A stretch of 64,000 bases of DNA from Acinetobacter boissieri. Lineage in GTDB: Bacteria; Pseudomonadota; Gammaproteobacteria; Pseudomonadales; Moraxellaceae. Where the stretch lies: contig NZ_FMYL01000008.1 of the NCBI RefSeq assembly GCF_900096955.1, positions 62,001 through 126,000 on the forward strand, read 5' to 3'. A program made the translations under genes and the position numbers. Of the stretch, positions 18,542 to 29,682 are shown piece by piece. Numbering within the stretch: the stretch's first letter is position 1; each line of letters opens with the position of its first letter. Below the pieces are notes generated by a model. That model saw nothing but the letters and a program-made list of their open reading frames with translations. It had not been told where the DNA came from and did not search any database.

Positions 18542-20095
18542 ATGTATAAATCAATTCGCCAATCTATGGCTTGGTTACACTCTTGGACAGGCCTACTCCT
18601 TGGTTGGTTATTATTTGCAATTTTTTTAACAGGCTCACTATCATACTATCGACATGATATAACGGCATGGACACAACCTGCTTTTCATCACATGCAAATC
18701 GCCCAACCACAAGCCATACTTTCAAGCCTTGACTACTTACAACGTAACGCAATAGATGCACAGTCATGGAATATACAAGTCGCATCAACAGACAATCCCG
18801 TTAATACCATTTATTGGCAAAAAAATGATGGCAGCTATGTTTTTAAACAACTAGACCCTCGCACACAGCAGGAAATAAACTTACTCCCGACCGAAGGCGG
18901 AGACTTTTTTTATAATTTTCACTTTCAGCTTTTTGGCCTACCTATTGTATTTAGCCGTCTATTGGTCAGTTTTGCTGCATTTATAATGCTTATTGCACTC
19001 ATTTCTGGGGTGATTACCCATAAAAAAATCTTCACTGACTTTTTTACCCTACGTACATTTAAATCACAACGTTCATGGCTTGACTTCCATAATATTGTTT
19101 CTGTGATTGCATTACCCTTCTTTTTCACGATTACCCTCACAGGGTTAGTCATGTTTTTTTACTTATATTTACCATCTGCTATTCAAAAATATTATCCTCA
19201 AAATAACTATGACATTTTTACTGAATTACGCAGTCAAACAAAAATAGCAGCAAAAGAAGTACAAATTGCACCTATGTTAACGGCTACACAAATCAGTCAA
19301 CATTTACAGCAACATTGGCCTGATCAACCATTAATTGATACTATTGAAGTCAAAAAGCCATTCACAACGGCCACTGAAATTACTATTAAACAAAAACAAG
19401 ATCGCTCGATTACGCAAAATGCCTCTCAAGTTACATTTAGTGCGCAAGGACAATTAATTGCAGATACACGCAACACTCATCCTGTGGCGACCTTATACAA
19501 TGGCGTATATGGCTTACATATGGCACCTTTTGCCGAACCAATCATTCGTGTGGCTTTATTTTTCTCAGGCATACTCGGTTGTTTTATGGTGGCTTCAGGG
19601 CTTTTACTTTGGAGTTTGAAACGTCAAATCCAAAATAAAAAAAATACCTTTCATTTTGGCCACTATATGGTAGATCGGCTGAATATTGCGACTTTTGTTG
19701 GCTTACCTATGGCCGTACTCTGTTATTTTTATGCCAATCGTATTATTACACTATCTCACTCAAGTACCAACAACCAAGAAATTGTTGTGTTTTTTAGCGT
19801 TTGGGGGCTAAGCTTTTTATTCGCTTTACTATGTAAAAAACAATACTTATGGCGTACGCAGTTATCTATTTTTACCATCTTAGCCATAGCTCTACCTATT
19901 TTAAATATGGCTATATTGTGGCGATACAGCTATATCAAACAAATTTCTGAGTATTACAACTATGTTCAAGTAGATATATTTTTCTGGTTCTTCGCATTAC
20001 TTGCAGGTTTTATTACTAAAAATATTCATCCAATCCAACAGCAAGCAACCAAGAAAATTCAGCAAAAAATCATGCAAAAGGAAAATCAAGTATGA
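18542..20095 (+). CDS. PepSY-associated transmembrane (PepSY_TM) protein, putative siderophore-iron reductase component
   Basis: The 517-residue inner-membrane protein starts with 'SMAWLHSWTGLLLGWLLFAIFLTGSL', the hallmark of PepSY_TM proteins. It has a periplasmic region around 50-140, further helices at about 143-165 and 188-215, a second periplasmic PepSY-like region (about 220-330) and four or more C-terminal helices. Conserved histidines in the helices could bind haem, as proposed for inner-membrane ferrisiderophore reductases such as FoxB/FsrB-type proteins. Enzymatic function is inferred. It overlaps the next gene by 4 nt. Confidence 0.82.
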   Translation: MYKSIRQSMAWLHSWTGLLLGWLLFAIFLTGSLSYYRHDITAWTQPAFHHMQIAQPQAILSSLDYLQRNAIDAQSWNIQVASTDNPVNTIYWQKNDGSYVFKQLDPRTQQEINLLPTEGGDFFYNFHFQLFGLPIVFSRLLVSFAAFIMLIALISGVITHKKIFTDFFTLRTFKSQRSWLDFHNIVSVIALPFFFTITLTGLVMFFYLYLPSAIQKYYPQNNYDIFTELRSQTKIAAKEVQIAPMLTATQISQHLQQHWPDQPLIDTIEVKKPFTTATEITIKQKQDRSITQNASQVTFSAQGQLIADTRNTHPVATLYNGVYGLHMAPFAEPIIRVALFFSGILGCFMVASGLLLWSLKRQIQNKKNTFHFGHYMVDRLNIATFVGLPMAVLCYFYANRIITLSHSSTNNQEIVVFFSVWGLSFLFALLCKKQYLWRTQLSIFTILAIALPILNMAILWRYSYIKQISEYYNYVQVDIFFWFFALLAGFITKNIHPIQQQATKKIQQKIMQKENQV

Positions 20096-20373
20096 TCATT
20101 ATTTTTGCATGGGCCATGAGCTACTTTTCATTCTATCTCTTGTATTTAAGCAGTGATAAGCAAAAAAAAATTGTATCTGTCTCAAAGCTAGCCATCATTG
20201 CTCAAAAGCCTCGTGTATTTAAAGCACTGGCTTTTGGATTATTTTTTACTACATTTATATTACTTAGCCAACACTACAGCTATAGTGTCGCTTTTTTCTC
20301 ATTTTGGATCTTTGCCACACCACTCATATTTTTATTGGTTTTGAGAAACAATCAGCTAAAATCTAAAAAATAG
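20092..20373 (+). CDS. DUF3325-like small membrane protein
   Basis: The 93-residue protein has three hydrophobic helices (about 1-17, 42-60 and 64-83) and a short polar 'LSSDKQKKI' segment typical of DUF3325. It is the last gene of the receptor-DUF3649-PepSY operon, starting within the ATGA overlap of its neighbour. The precise role is unknown. A terminator follows. Confidence 0.7.
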   Translation: MIIIFAWAMSYFSFYLLYLSSDKQKKIVSVSKLAIIAQKPRVFKALAFGLFFTTFILLSQHYSYSVAFFSFWIFATPLIFLLVLRNNQLKSKK

Positions 20374-20401
20374 GCCATGATCATACTAAAGCCTATTTTA
20401 A
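20364..20401 (+). terminator. Terminator of the iron-uptake operon
   Basis: The stem AAAATAGGC/GCCTATTTT has a 14-nt loop and a T-rich right arm, and it overlaps the stop codon region of the DUF3325 gene. Confidence 0.65.
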
Positions 20402-20500
20402 AAACTTATCTGTTCACGGTATGATAATATTTGTTTTTTACCGCCATGACCTATATAGTTCTTTCATCTTACTTAATTTATTTTGCGATTAGTGAAGGCA

Positions 20501-21592
20501 ATGAATCATTCAGAATCTCATTCTATTACCTCAAATGATATTGATGACGTCAATATTAGTAATGTTCAAACACTCATCACGCCTGCACAGCTTAAAAAAA
20601 TCCTGCCTTTGTCAGAAAAAGCGTATGAAACAGTCGTTACAGGGCGCGACAGTATTCGTAAAATTCTAGACGGTGAAGATAAACGTATTTTTATTGTGAT
20701 TGGGCCATGCTCTATTCATGATCCTAAAGCGGCTCACGAATATGCAGACCGCCTGAAAGCATTAAGTGAAAAAGTGAAAGATACGCTTTGTATTGTAATG
20801 CGTGTATATTTTGAAAAACCACGTACGACTGTGGGTTGGAAGGGCTTAATTAACGACCCAAATATGGATGACTCATTCGACATTGAAAAGGGCTTACATA
20901 TTGGGCGTAAGTTATTGCTCGAACTCAATGAAAAAGGCCTTCCTTGTGCAACCGAAGCACTAGACCCAAACTCACCACAATATTTACAAGATTTAATTTC
21001 ATGGTCTGCCATTGGCGCGCGTACTACTGAAAGCCAAACCCACCGTGAAATGTCATCGGGTCTATCTTCACCGGTTGGTTTTAAAAACGGTACAGATGGT
21101 GGCTTAACTGTAGCGATTAATGCCATGCAAGCCGTTGAACATGGTCATAATTTCTTGGGCCTAAATAATGACGGCCAAGTTGCGATTATTAGTACCCGTG
21201 GCAACAAATATGGTCACGTTGTATTACGTGGTGGTAATGGCAAGCCAAACTATGATGCAACATCAGTTGCTCAAGCTGAAAATGCCTTGATTAAAGCAAA
21301 AGTCAGCAAAAATATTATGATTGATGCAAGTCATGCCAATTCAAATAAAGACCCATACTTACAGCCACTCGTACTCAAAAATGTGACTGAGCAAATCTTA
21401 AATGGCAACACATCTATTGTTGGATTAATGGTAGAAAGTCATTTAAAGGGGGGGCGTCAAGACATTCCTTCCCAACTGTGTGATTTAGAGTATGGACAAT
21501 CTGTCACTGATGGTTGCTTAGATTGGGATACCACTGAAAACGTGCTATTAGAAATGCACAATGCATTAAAAGATGTGTTACCACATCGTTAA
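20501..21592 (+). CDS. aroG: 3-deoxy-7-phosphoheptulonate (DAHP) synthase, class I
   Basis: DAHP synthase condenses phosphoenolpyruvate and erythrose-4-phosphate in the first step of the shikimate pathway. The 363-residue protein shows 'IGPCSIHDPKAA', 'KPRTTVGWKGLINDP', 'SGLSSPVGFKNGTDG', 'DASHANSNKDP' and 'GLMVESHLKGGRQ', all typical of AroF/G/H type I-alpha enzymes. Which amino acid inhibits it cannot be told here, so the symbol is approximate (aroF/aroG/aroH). I used ATG 20501, with GAAGG upstream; an in-frame TTG lies at 20483. Confidence 0.93.
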   Translation: MNHSESHSITSNDIDDVNISNVQTLITPAQLKKILPLSEKAYETVVTGRDSIRKILDGEDKRIFIVIGPCSIHDPKAAHEYADRLKALSEKVKDTLCIVMRVYFEKPRTTVGWKGLINDPNMDDSFDIEKGLHIGRKLLLELNEKGLPCATEALDPNSPQYLQDLISWSAIGARTTESQTHREMSSGLSSPVGFKNGTDGGLTVAINAMQAVEHGHNFLGLNNDGQVAIISTRGNKYGHVVLRGGNGKPNYDATSVAQAENALIKAKVSKNIMIDASHANSNKDPYLQPLVLKNVTEQILNGNTSIVGLMVESHLKGGRQDIPSQLCDLEYGQSVTDGCLDWDTTENVLLEMHNALKDVLPHR

Positions 21593-21601
21593 GCTCAACT
21601 T

Positions 21602-21626
21602 ACGCCATCATTGATGGCGTTTTTTT
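21602..21626 (+). terminator. Terminator of the DAHP synthase gene
   Basis: The stem ACGCCATC/GATGGCGT is followed by six T residues. The T-run ends directly at a possible ATG of the next gene. Confidence 0.85.
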
Positions 21627-22154
21627 ATGAAAAACATTATGAATCATCTTGAAGAAACTCTCTGTAAAATTCCAAATTTTCAATATGTACACGAGCATTT
21701 ATTTAGCTCAGGGCAGCCCAATGCAGAACAACTACGTCATATCAAAGAATATGGTATTTCAACAGTCATTAATTTAGCATTAGGCAATTCACCCGACCAT
21801 CTCACCAATGAAGATCACATCTGTTTAGATTTAGGCTTAAATTATATTCAACTTCCTATTTCATGGGACACACCCGCTCCAGAACAAGCACTGTTTGCTT
21901 TAGATACTATTGATTTTTTAGTACAAAACCAGAGTGTATGGGTACATTGTGCTAAAAATTTACGAGTCAGTGCTTTGGTTTATCTGTATAGACAATATTA
22001 CATGGGTATGGATATGGTAGAAGCTCAGCAACTACTAGAACAAATTTGGGAGTTGAATGAAACATGGACAGGACTTGTACATAACGTGGCATTACAACTT
22101 CAAGGTCGTAAAGCCACTCAAGAACTACAAAATTTATGTAATCAAGCCAATTAA
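21627..22154 (+). CDS. Protein tyrosine phosphatase-like (DUF442/BLH-type) protein with atypical P-loop
   Basis: The 175-residue (or 171-residue, from ATG 21639) protein has the fold pattern of the small phosphatase family related to beta-lactamase-hydrolase-like proteins: 'LFSSGQPNAEQL', 'GISTVINLAL', 'LNYIQLPISWDTP', then 'VWVHCAKNLRVSAL'. In place of the HC-x5-R phosphatase loop it has HCAKNLR, four residues between Cys and Arg. The start is ambiguous: neither ATG has a Shine-Dalgarno, and 21627 abuts a terminator. It may be an inactive or divergent phosphatase. Confidence 0.7.
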   Translation: MKNIMNHLEETLCKIPNFQYVHEHLFSSGQPNAEQLRHIKEYGISTVINLALGNSPDHLTNEDHICLDLGLNYIQLPISWDTPAPEQALFALDTIDFLVQNQSVWVHCAKNLRVSALVYLYRQYYMGMDMVEAQQLLEQIWELNETWTGLVHNVALQLQGRKATQELQNLCNQAN

Positions 22155-22640
22155 TTAGTCTGCAAATAGAAGTACTGTCGCCGTTGCTAAAATACCCTCT
22201 TGACGGCCAGTAAAACCGAGCTGTTCAGTCGTAGTTGCTTTCATGCTCACTTGTGAAACATCAACTTCTAACACGTCTGCAATACTTTGACGCATCGCTA
22301 AATTATGTTTAGCAAGTTTTGGGCGTTCGCACGCCACGGTCATATCTGCATTTCCTAAATGATAACCTTGCTCACGGATGAGCTGATATACTTTTTTAAG
22401 TAAAATACGGCTATCGGCCCCTTTAAATGCATCGTCTGTATCTGGAAAATGTTGTCCAATATCTCCAAGTGCTAATGCACCTAATAAAGCATCACTGAGT
22501 GCATGTAAAACAACATCACCGTCTGAATGGGCTTTTAAGCCTTGAGTATGCGGTATTTGCAAACCCGCTAATGTTACAAAATCACCATCTTCAAATGCAT
22601 GAACATCTATACCCTGACCAATTCTTACTTTTGCAACCAC
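22155..22640 (-). CDS. ispF: 2-C-methyl-D-erythritol 2,4-cyclodiphosphate synthase
   Basis: IspF cyclises CDP-ME 2-phosphate in the MEP isoprenoid pathway. The 161-residue length is standard. '[10 protein letters not shown]' gives the metal-binding D-x-H, then come '[19 protein letters not shown]' and '[13 protein letters not shown]' near the C-terminus. ispD lies nearby on the same strand (23.4-24.1 kb) but is separated by a plus-strand gene, so the two are not in one operon. Confidence 0.97.
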   Translation of the reverse strand: MVAKVRIGQGIDVHAFEDGDFVTLAGLQIPHTQGLKAHSDGDVVLHALSDALLGALALGDIGQHFPDTDDAFKGADSRILLKKVYQLIREQGYHLGNADMTVACERPKLAKHNLAMRQSIADVLEVDVSQVSMKATTTEQLGFTGRQEGILATATVLLFAD

Positions 22641-22735
22641 AATAAATTTCCTTTAAAGAAAAATGAATTCTTGTATTCTTTAGCACGATTTCGCTATATT
22701 AGCATGAGCATTAGATTATTAAAGTATTCGTACAC

Positions 22736-23338
22736 ATGCATCTGGTTTTGAACTATATAAAAAAAATAAGTGTCATACTCGCAATCATTTGCGCGTACGA
22801 CCAAGCACACGCAAATGATCGCCTTTGTACACAAAATTTATGCCAAGAGCAAAATGAGTTAGATAAAAAAAAGCTTGTTACACTCACTGAACAAACAAAT
22901 TTTGTGAGTAATGCGCCACGCTCTATTTTAGATATGACTCATCATTTATGGCAAAAGCGTATGCAATTATGTAAAACCAAACAATGTCTTGCTCAACAAA
23001 TTACCCAGCGCACTCAAGAACTTAATGAATTTGCAACACTCAACCAAGCACTTACACAACATTTTATTAAATATCAACATGGTAAAGTTGCTAAACAGCA
23101 AGTTTATTTACAACTTCATCAACTCGAGCAAAATAAATTAAAAATTGATGGCTATGGTTACTCAAATCAACAACAACAGCATTTTTTAGCATATAGCCAA
23201 AATACAGATTTAGCCCAAATAACCAACAATGAAGATGGCTGTACTTACGCCATGACACTCAGTAAAGGGCTACTCAATATACAAAGCGGAGAAAAAAAAT
23301 GTCGGCTTTTTGCTGGAAATTATCGTAGATATGATTAA
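22736..23338 (+). CDS. Secreted protein, LprI-like, unknown function
   Basis: This 200-residue protein starts with a hydrophobic signal peptide (to about residue 26, 'QAHA'). The mature part has a cysteine pair ('CTQNLC') and 'WQKRMQLCKTKQCLAQQITQRTQEL', the W-x(n)-C-x3-C-x-x-x-I-x-x-R pattern of LprI/DUF1311-like helical domains. A C-terminal beta-rich region has two more cysteines. LprI-like proteins include lysozyme inhibitors, but that activity is only a possibility here. It lies divergent to ispF. Confidence 0.55.
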   Translation: MHLVLNYIKKISVILAIICAYDQAHANDRLCTQNLCQEQNELDKKKLVTLTEQTNFVSNAPRSILDMTHHLWQKRMQLCKTKQCLAQQITQRTQELNEFATLNQALTQHFIKYQHGKVAKQQVYLQLHQLEQNKLKIDGYGYSNQQQQHFLAYSQNTDLAQITNNEDGCTYAMTLSKGLLNIQSGEKKCRLFAGNYRRYD

Positions 23339-23354
23339 ATAAACAACTATGACT

Positions 23355-24062
23355 TTACTTGCTAGATAAAACCAAACGAGCAAAATTTAAGTCTTCTGGA
23401 TAAGTAATTTTTATATTGTCTGAGCGCCCCATGACTACACGTACCGTTTCCCCTATTGCTTCTAAAGCACTGGCTTCATCAGTCACTGTTCGCTGATGCG
23501 CCAACCCTTGCTCTAATGCACCTATTAAACAGCCTAACTGTGCCAGTTGAGGTGTTTGAGCCTGCCATAAGCAATCGCGAGATACCGTCTGTTCAATCGA
23601 ATCGCATGGTACTTTCTTTAACGTATCTCGTACCGGTGTTGCTAAAATAACACTCTTTGAATGCAACTGTGCATCTGCTAATAATGCAAATAGACTCTCT
23701 TTATGTACACACGGTCTTGCTGCGTCATGTACTAATACCCAGTCATTTAAGTCTGCAATATTTGCCAAATGATAAAGTGAATTCAGTACAGAATTTACCC
23801 GCTCTGCCCCGCCAGTACAAAAATGTATTTTGTCTAAATGATTAAATTGAATATTATTAATCTCAGTATCATTTTGATGTACTGCCAATACACAACCGGC
23901 CAAAGGTAATTGAAAAAGTGCATTTACACTATGCTCTAGCACAGTTTTATTTTGAATCTTTTGATATTGTTTTAATTCCGTTTTAGAAAATCGACTTCCA
24001 GAGCCTGCAGCAGGAACGACTGCCCAAAGTTTAGTGGAGATTGGGGTTGTCTTCGTCTTCAT
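23355..24062 (-). CDS. ispD: 2-C-methyl-D-erythritol 4-phosphate cytidylyltransferase
   Basis: IspD makes CDP-ME from MEP and CTP. The 235-residue protein has 'AVVPAAGSGSRF' (nucleotide-binding) near the N-terminus, then 'CTGGAERVNSVLNSL', 'WVLVHDAARPCV' and 'QTPQLAQLG'. I chose ATG 24062 because conserved homology begins there. The upstream in-frame extension lies inside ftsB. The start overlaps the end of ftsB by 32 nt, which suggests translational coupling. Confidence 0.94.
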   Translation of the reverse strand: MKTKTTPISTKLWAVVPAAGSGSRFSKTELKQYQKIQNKTVLEHSVNALFQLPLAGCVLAVHQNDTEINNIQFNHLDKIHFCTGGAERVNSVLNSLYHLANIADLNDWVLVHDAARPCVHKESLFALLADAQLHSKSVILATPVRDTLKKVPCDSIEQTVSRDCLWQAQTPQLAQLGCLIGALEQGLAHQRTVTDEASALEAIGETVRVVMGRSDNIKITYPEDLNFARLVLSSK

Positions 24063-24432
24063 TGGTTGGGTCTTTACTATTAGCTGGAAGTGGAATGTAT
24101 TGTTGTTGTAGCTGTGGAGCACTTAAAGTACTCATTTGAACAAATGTTTCATTCGGTTTAATTAAACCAAGATCAAGACGAGCATGCTCTTCAACGGCTT
24201 CTGCACCATTTTTTAGATCATATACTTCTGCACCCAAAACACGGTTACGCTCACGCAATGTTTGATTCGTATCTGCTTGTTGCTGAATCTGTTGCATTAA
24301 ATGTTGATGGTCGTAATAGCCACCCTCTCCAAACCAGTACATATATTGAAAGCCTGCGACCAAAATGATCGCAAGCCCTAAAATAAATGCACTTGAAAAA
24401 GAGTTCATTGTCTCTTTTAAAAATGTGATCAT
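24031..24432 (-). CDS. ftsB: Cell division protein FtsB
   Basis: FtsB is a bitopic divisome protein that forms a coiled-coil with FtsL and binds FtsQ. The protein has one transmembrane helix at about residues 16-32, then a periplasmic coiled-coil with heptads in 'LMQQIQQQADTNQTLRERN' and the family signature 'GAEAVEEHARLDLGLIKPNE'. At 133 residues it is longer than E. coli FtsB, owing to a polar C-terminal tail that overlaps ispD. It lies 6 nt after eno, in the classical eno-ftsB-ispD order. Confidence 0.92.
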   Translation of the reverse strand: MITFLKETMNSFSSAFILGLAIILVAGFQYMYWFGEGGYYDHQHLMQQIQQQADTNQTLRERNRVLGAEVYDLKNGAEAVEEHARLDLGLIKPNETFVQMSTLSAPQLQQQYIPLPANSKDPTNEDEDNPNLH

Positions 24433-24438
24433 ATTAAA

Positions 24439-25743
<1,305 letters not shown>

Positions 25744-25767
25744 TTATATGCTAATGCATTCTGTGCA

Positions 25768-26625
<858 letters not shown>

Positions 26626-26647
26626 TTAAACTTCCTAAGTAAGTTTT

Positions 26648-28363
<1,716 letters not shown>

Positions 28364-28463
28364 TCATTCAGCATCTATTCACATAACTATTTACAGTCGC
28401 CCACATTATCTACAATAAAATGACGTGAAATATAAAGCCATACCATGCTCTCATCTATTTTTT

Positions 28464-28472
28464 TGCTATAAT
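28464..28472 (+). promoter_or_regulatory. Extended -10 promoter of the lipoprotein gene
   Basis: TGCTATAAT is a TGn-extended consensus -10 element about 30 bp upstream of the ATG. No good -35 box is seen, consistent with the extended -10 type. Confidence 0.55.
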
Positions 28473-28503
28473 GAATCGGTCAACACTTGATTAGAACTTA
28501 AAA

Positions 28504-29001
28504 ATGATGAAGAAAAAAATTTTTATTGGTACTGCTATCGCGGCCTGTCTTATTCTAGTGGCTTGCTCTAAAAAAGAACAACACGAAGAACAAAAGACAG
28601 AAAGCCAAACAACAAATGAAACACCTGTCGCAAAAAATCCTGCGTCAGAACCATTACAACCCCTTACAAAAGTAACTCCTGAACCAACTCAAGGTATGAG
28701 TAAAGAAGAAGCATCAAGTATCATGGCCGAACCTGCAGCAAAACCTGTAGAGAAAGTACACCATAAACATAACGACGAGATGCAAGAAAAAGTAGCAACT
28801 GTTGAGCATGTGGATTCAATGGAATCAAATACACAAAATCAGCCTGATGTAAAAGAAATACCAAGTACAACACCTAAAGTAAAAGCTGAAAAAGTGGCAA
28901 GTACAGACACTGTAAAACCTAAAAAACCTGCAGCTCATTTATCAGAAGATGACGCTGTAGCTGCTGCTATAGCAGCCGCTCAACCTGCACTCAAAAATTA
29001 A
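28504..29001 (+). CDS. Lipoprotein with low-complexity, Lys/Glu/Pro-rich body
   Basis: The 165-residue protein has a lipobox at the end of its signal peptide ('ACLILVAC', Cys at about 22). The mature part is disordered in appearance, rich in K, E, P, T and A, and ends with an alanine-rich helix ('AVAAAIAAAQPALKN'). I recognise no catalytic domain. It probably sits in the outer membrane or periplasm. Function unknown. Confidence 0.7.
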   Translation: MMKKKIFIGTAIAACLILVACSKKEQHEEQKTESQTTNETPVAKNPASEPLQPLTKVTPEPTQGMSKEEASSIMAEPAAKPVEKVHHKHNDEMQEKVATVEHVDSMESNTQNQPDVKEIPSTTPKVKAEKVASTDTVKPKKPAAHLSEDDAVAAAIAAAQPALKN

Positions 29002-29003
29002 CT

Positions 29004-29046
29004 TAAAAAAAAACGCACTGACTCACCTTTACCGGTGGGTCGTGCG
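29004..29046 (-). terminator. Terminator of the Lrp-family regulator gene
   Basis: The stem CGCAC-GACTCACC/GGTGGGTC-GTGCG lies just beyond the minus-strand stop codon. On that strand it is followed by a run of T (A-run at 29005-29013). The plus-strand side lacks a T-run. Confidence 0.7.
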
Positions 29047-29062
29047 CTCAAAACAGATCAAG

Positions 29063-29563
29063 TTAACGTTTTGGCTTTTCTGTTTTGGTTAATATCTTAA
29101 TTTGTTGTCCCTCTTTCACCATTTGCATGACCGGATAACTTCGGGTTTCTTTTACCCCCGGTAGTTTCCAAATCACATTCCCCGCAATACGGCGAAAATC
29201 GTCCATATCTTTACTGCGTACTTTAACTAAAAAATCAAAACCGCCACTAATCATATGACATTCTATAACTTCTGGATAATTACGTGCCGCTTCAACAAAT
29301 TCATCTAAAACATTCGGTGTAGTTTTATCAAGAAGTATTTCAACAAATACTAAAAAACCTGCATTAAGTTTTTCTGGATTTAAATGTGCGTAGTAACCTA
29401 AAATGTAGCTATCTGCAACCAAGCGTTGCACTCTGGCTAAAACGGCTGTAGGTGACAAACTGACTGCTTCAGCCAATTTTGTATTTGATATACGCCCATC
29501 TTTTTGTAATAAATCAAGAATTTTAAGATCAATACGATCTAGTGATGCATCTCCATCAGCCAT
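29063..29563 (-). CDS. Lrp/AsnC family regulator, probably controlling putA
   Basis: The 166-residue protein has an N-terminal winged helix-turn-helix ('DRIDLKILDLLQKDGRISNTKL', split at about residues 8-29, then 'AEAVSLSPTAVLARVQRL'). A C-terminal RAM/ACT-like effector domain has 'VIECHMISGGFDFLVKVRS'. It is divergent from putA across ~120 bp. In bacteria whose PutA lacks the RHH repressor domain, an Lrp-type protein commonly activates putA in response to proline. I chose ATG 29563; an in-frame 16-residue extension upstream looks unlike the family. Confidence 0.85.
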   Translation of the reverse strand: MADGDASLDRIDLKILDLLQKDGRISNTKLAEAVSLSPTAVLARVQRLVADSYILGYYAHLNPEKLNAGFLVFVEILLDKTTPNVLDEFVEAARNYPEVIECHMISGGFDFLVKVRSKDMDDFRRIAGNVIWKLPGVKETRSYPVMQMVKEGQQIKILTKTEKPKR

Positions 29564-29682
29564 AAAATATTTACCTAAAAAAAATAAAAAATATAGTGAG
29601 TTATTCGGCATATTTTTTGCAATGATTAATTTTATAAACCAAAAGTCACTATTTAATGTTGCATACGCTAGGATGTCATCTT

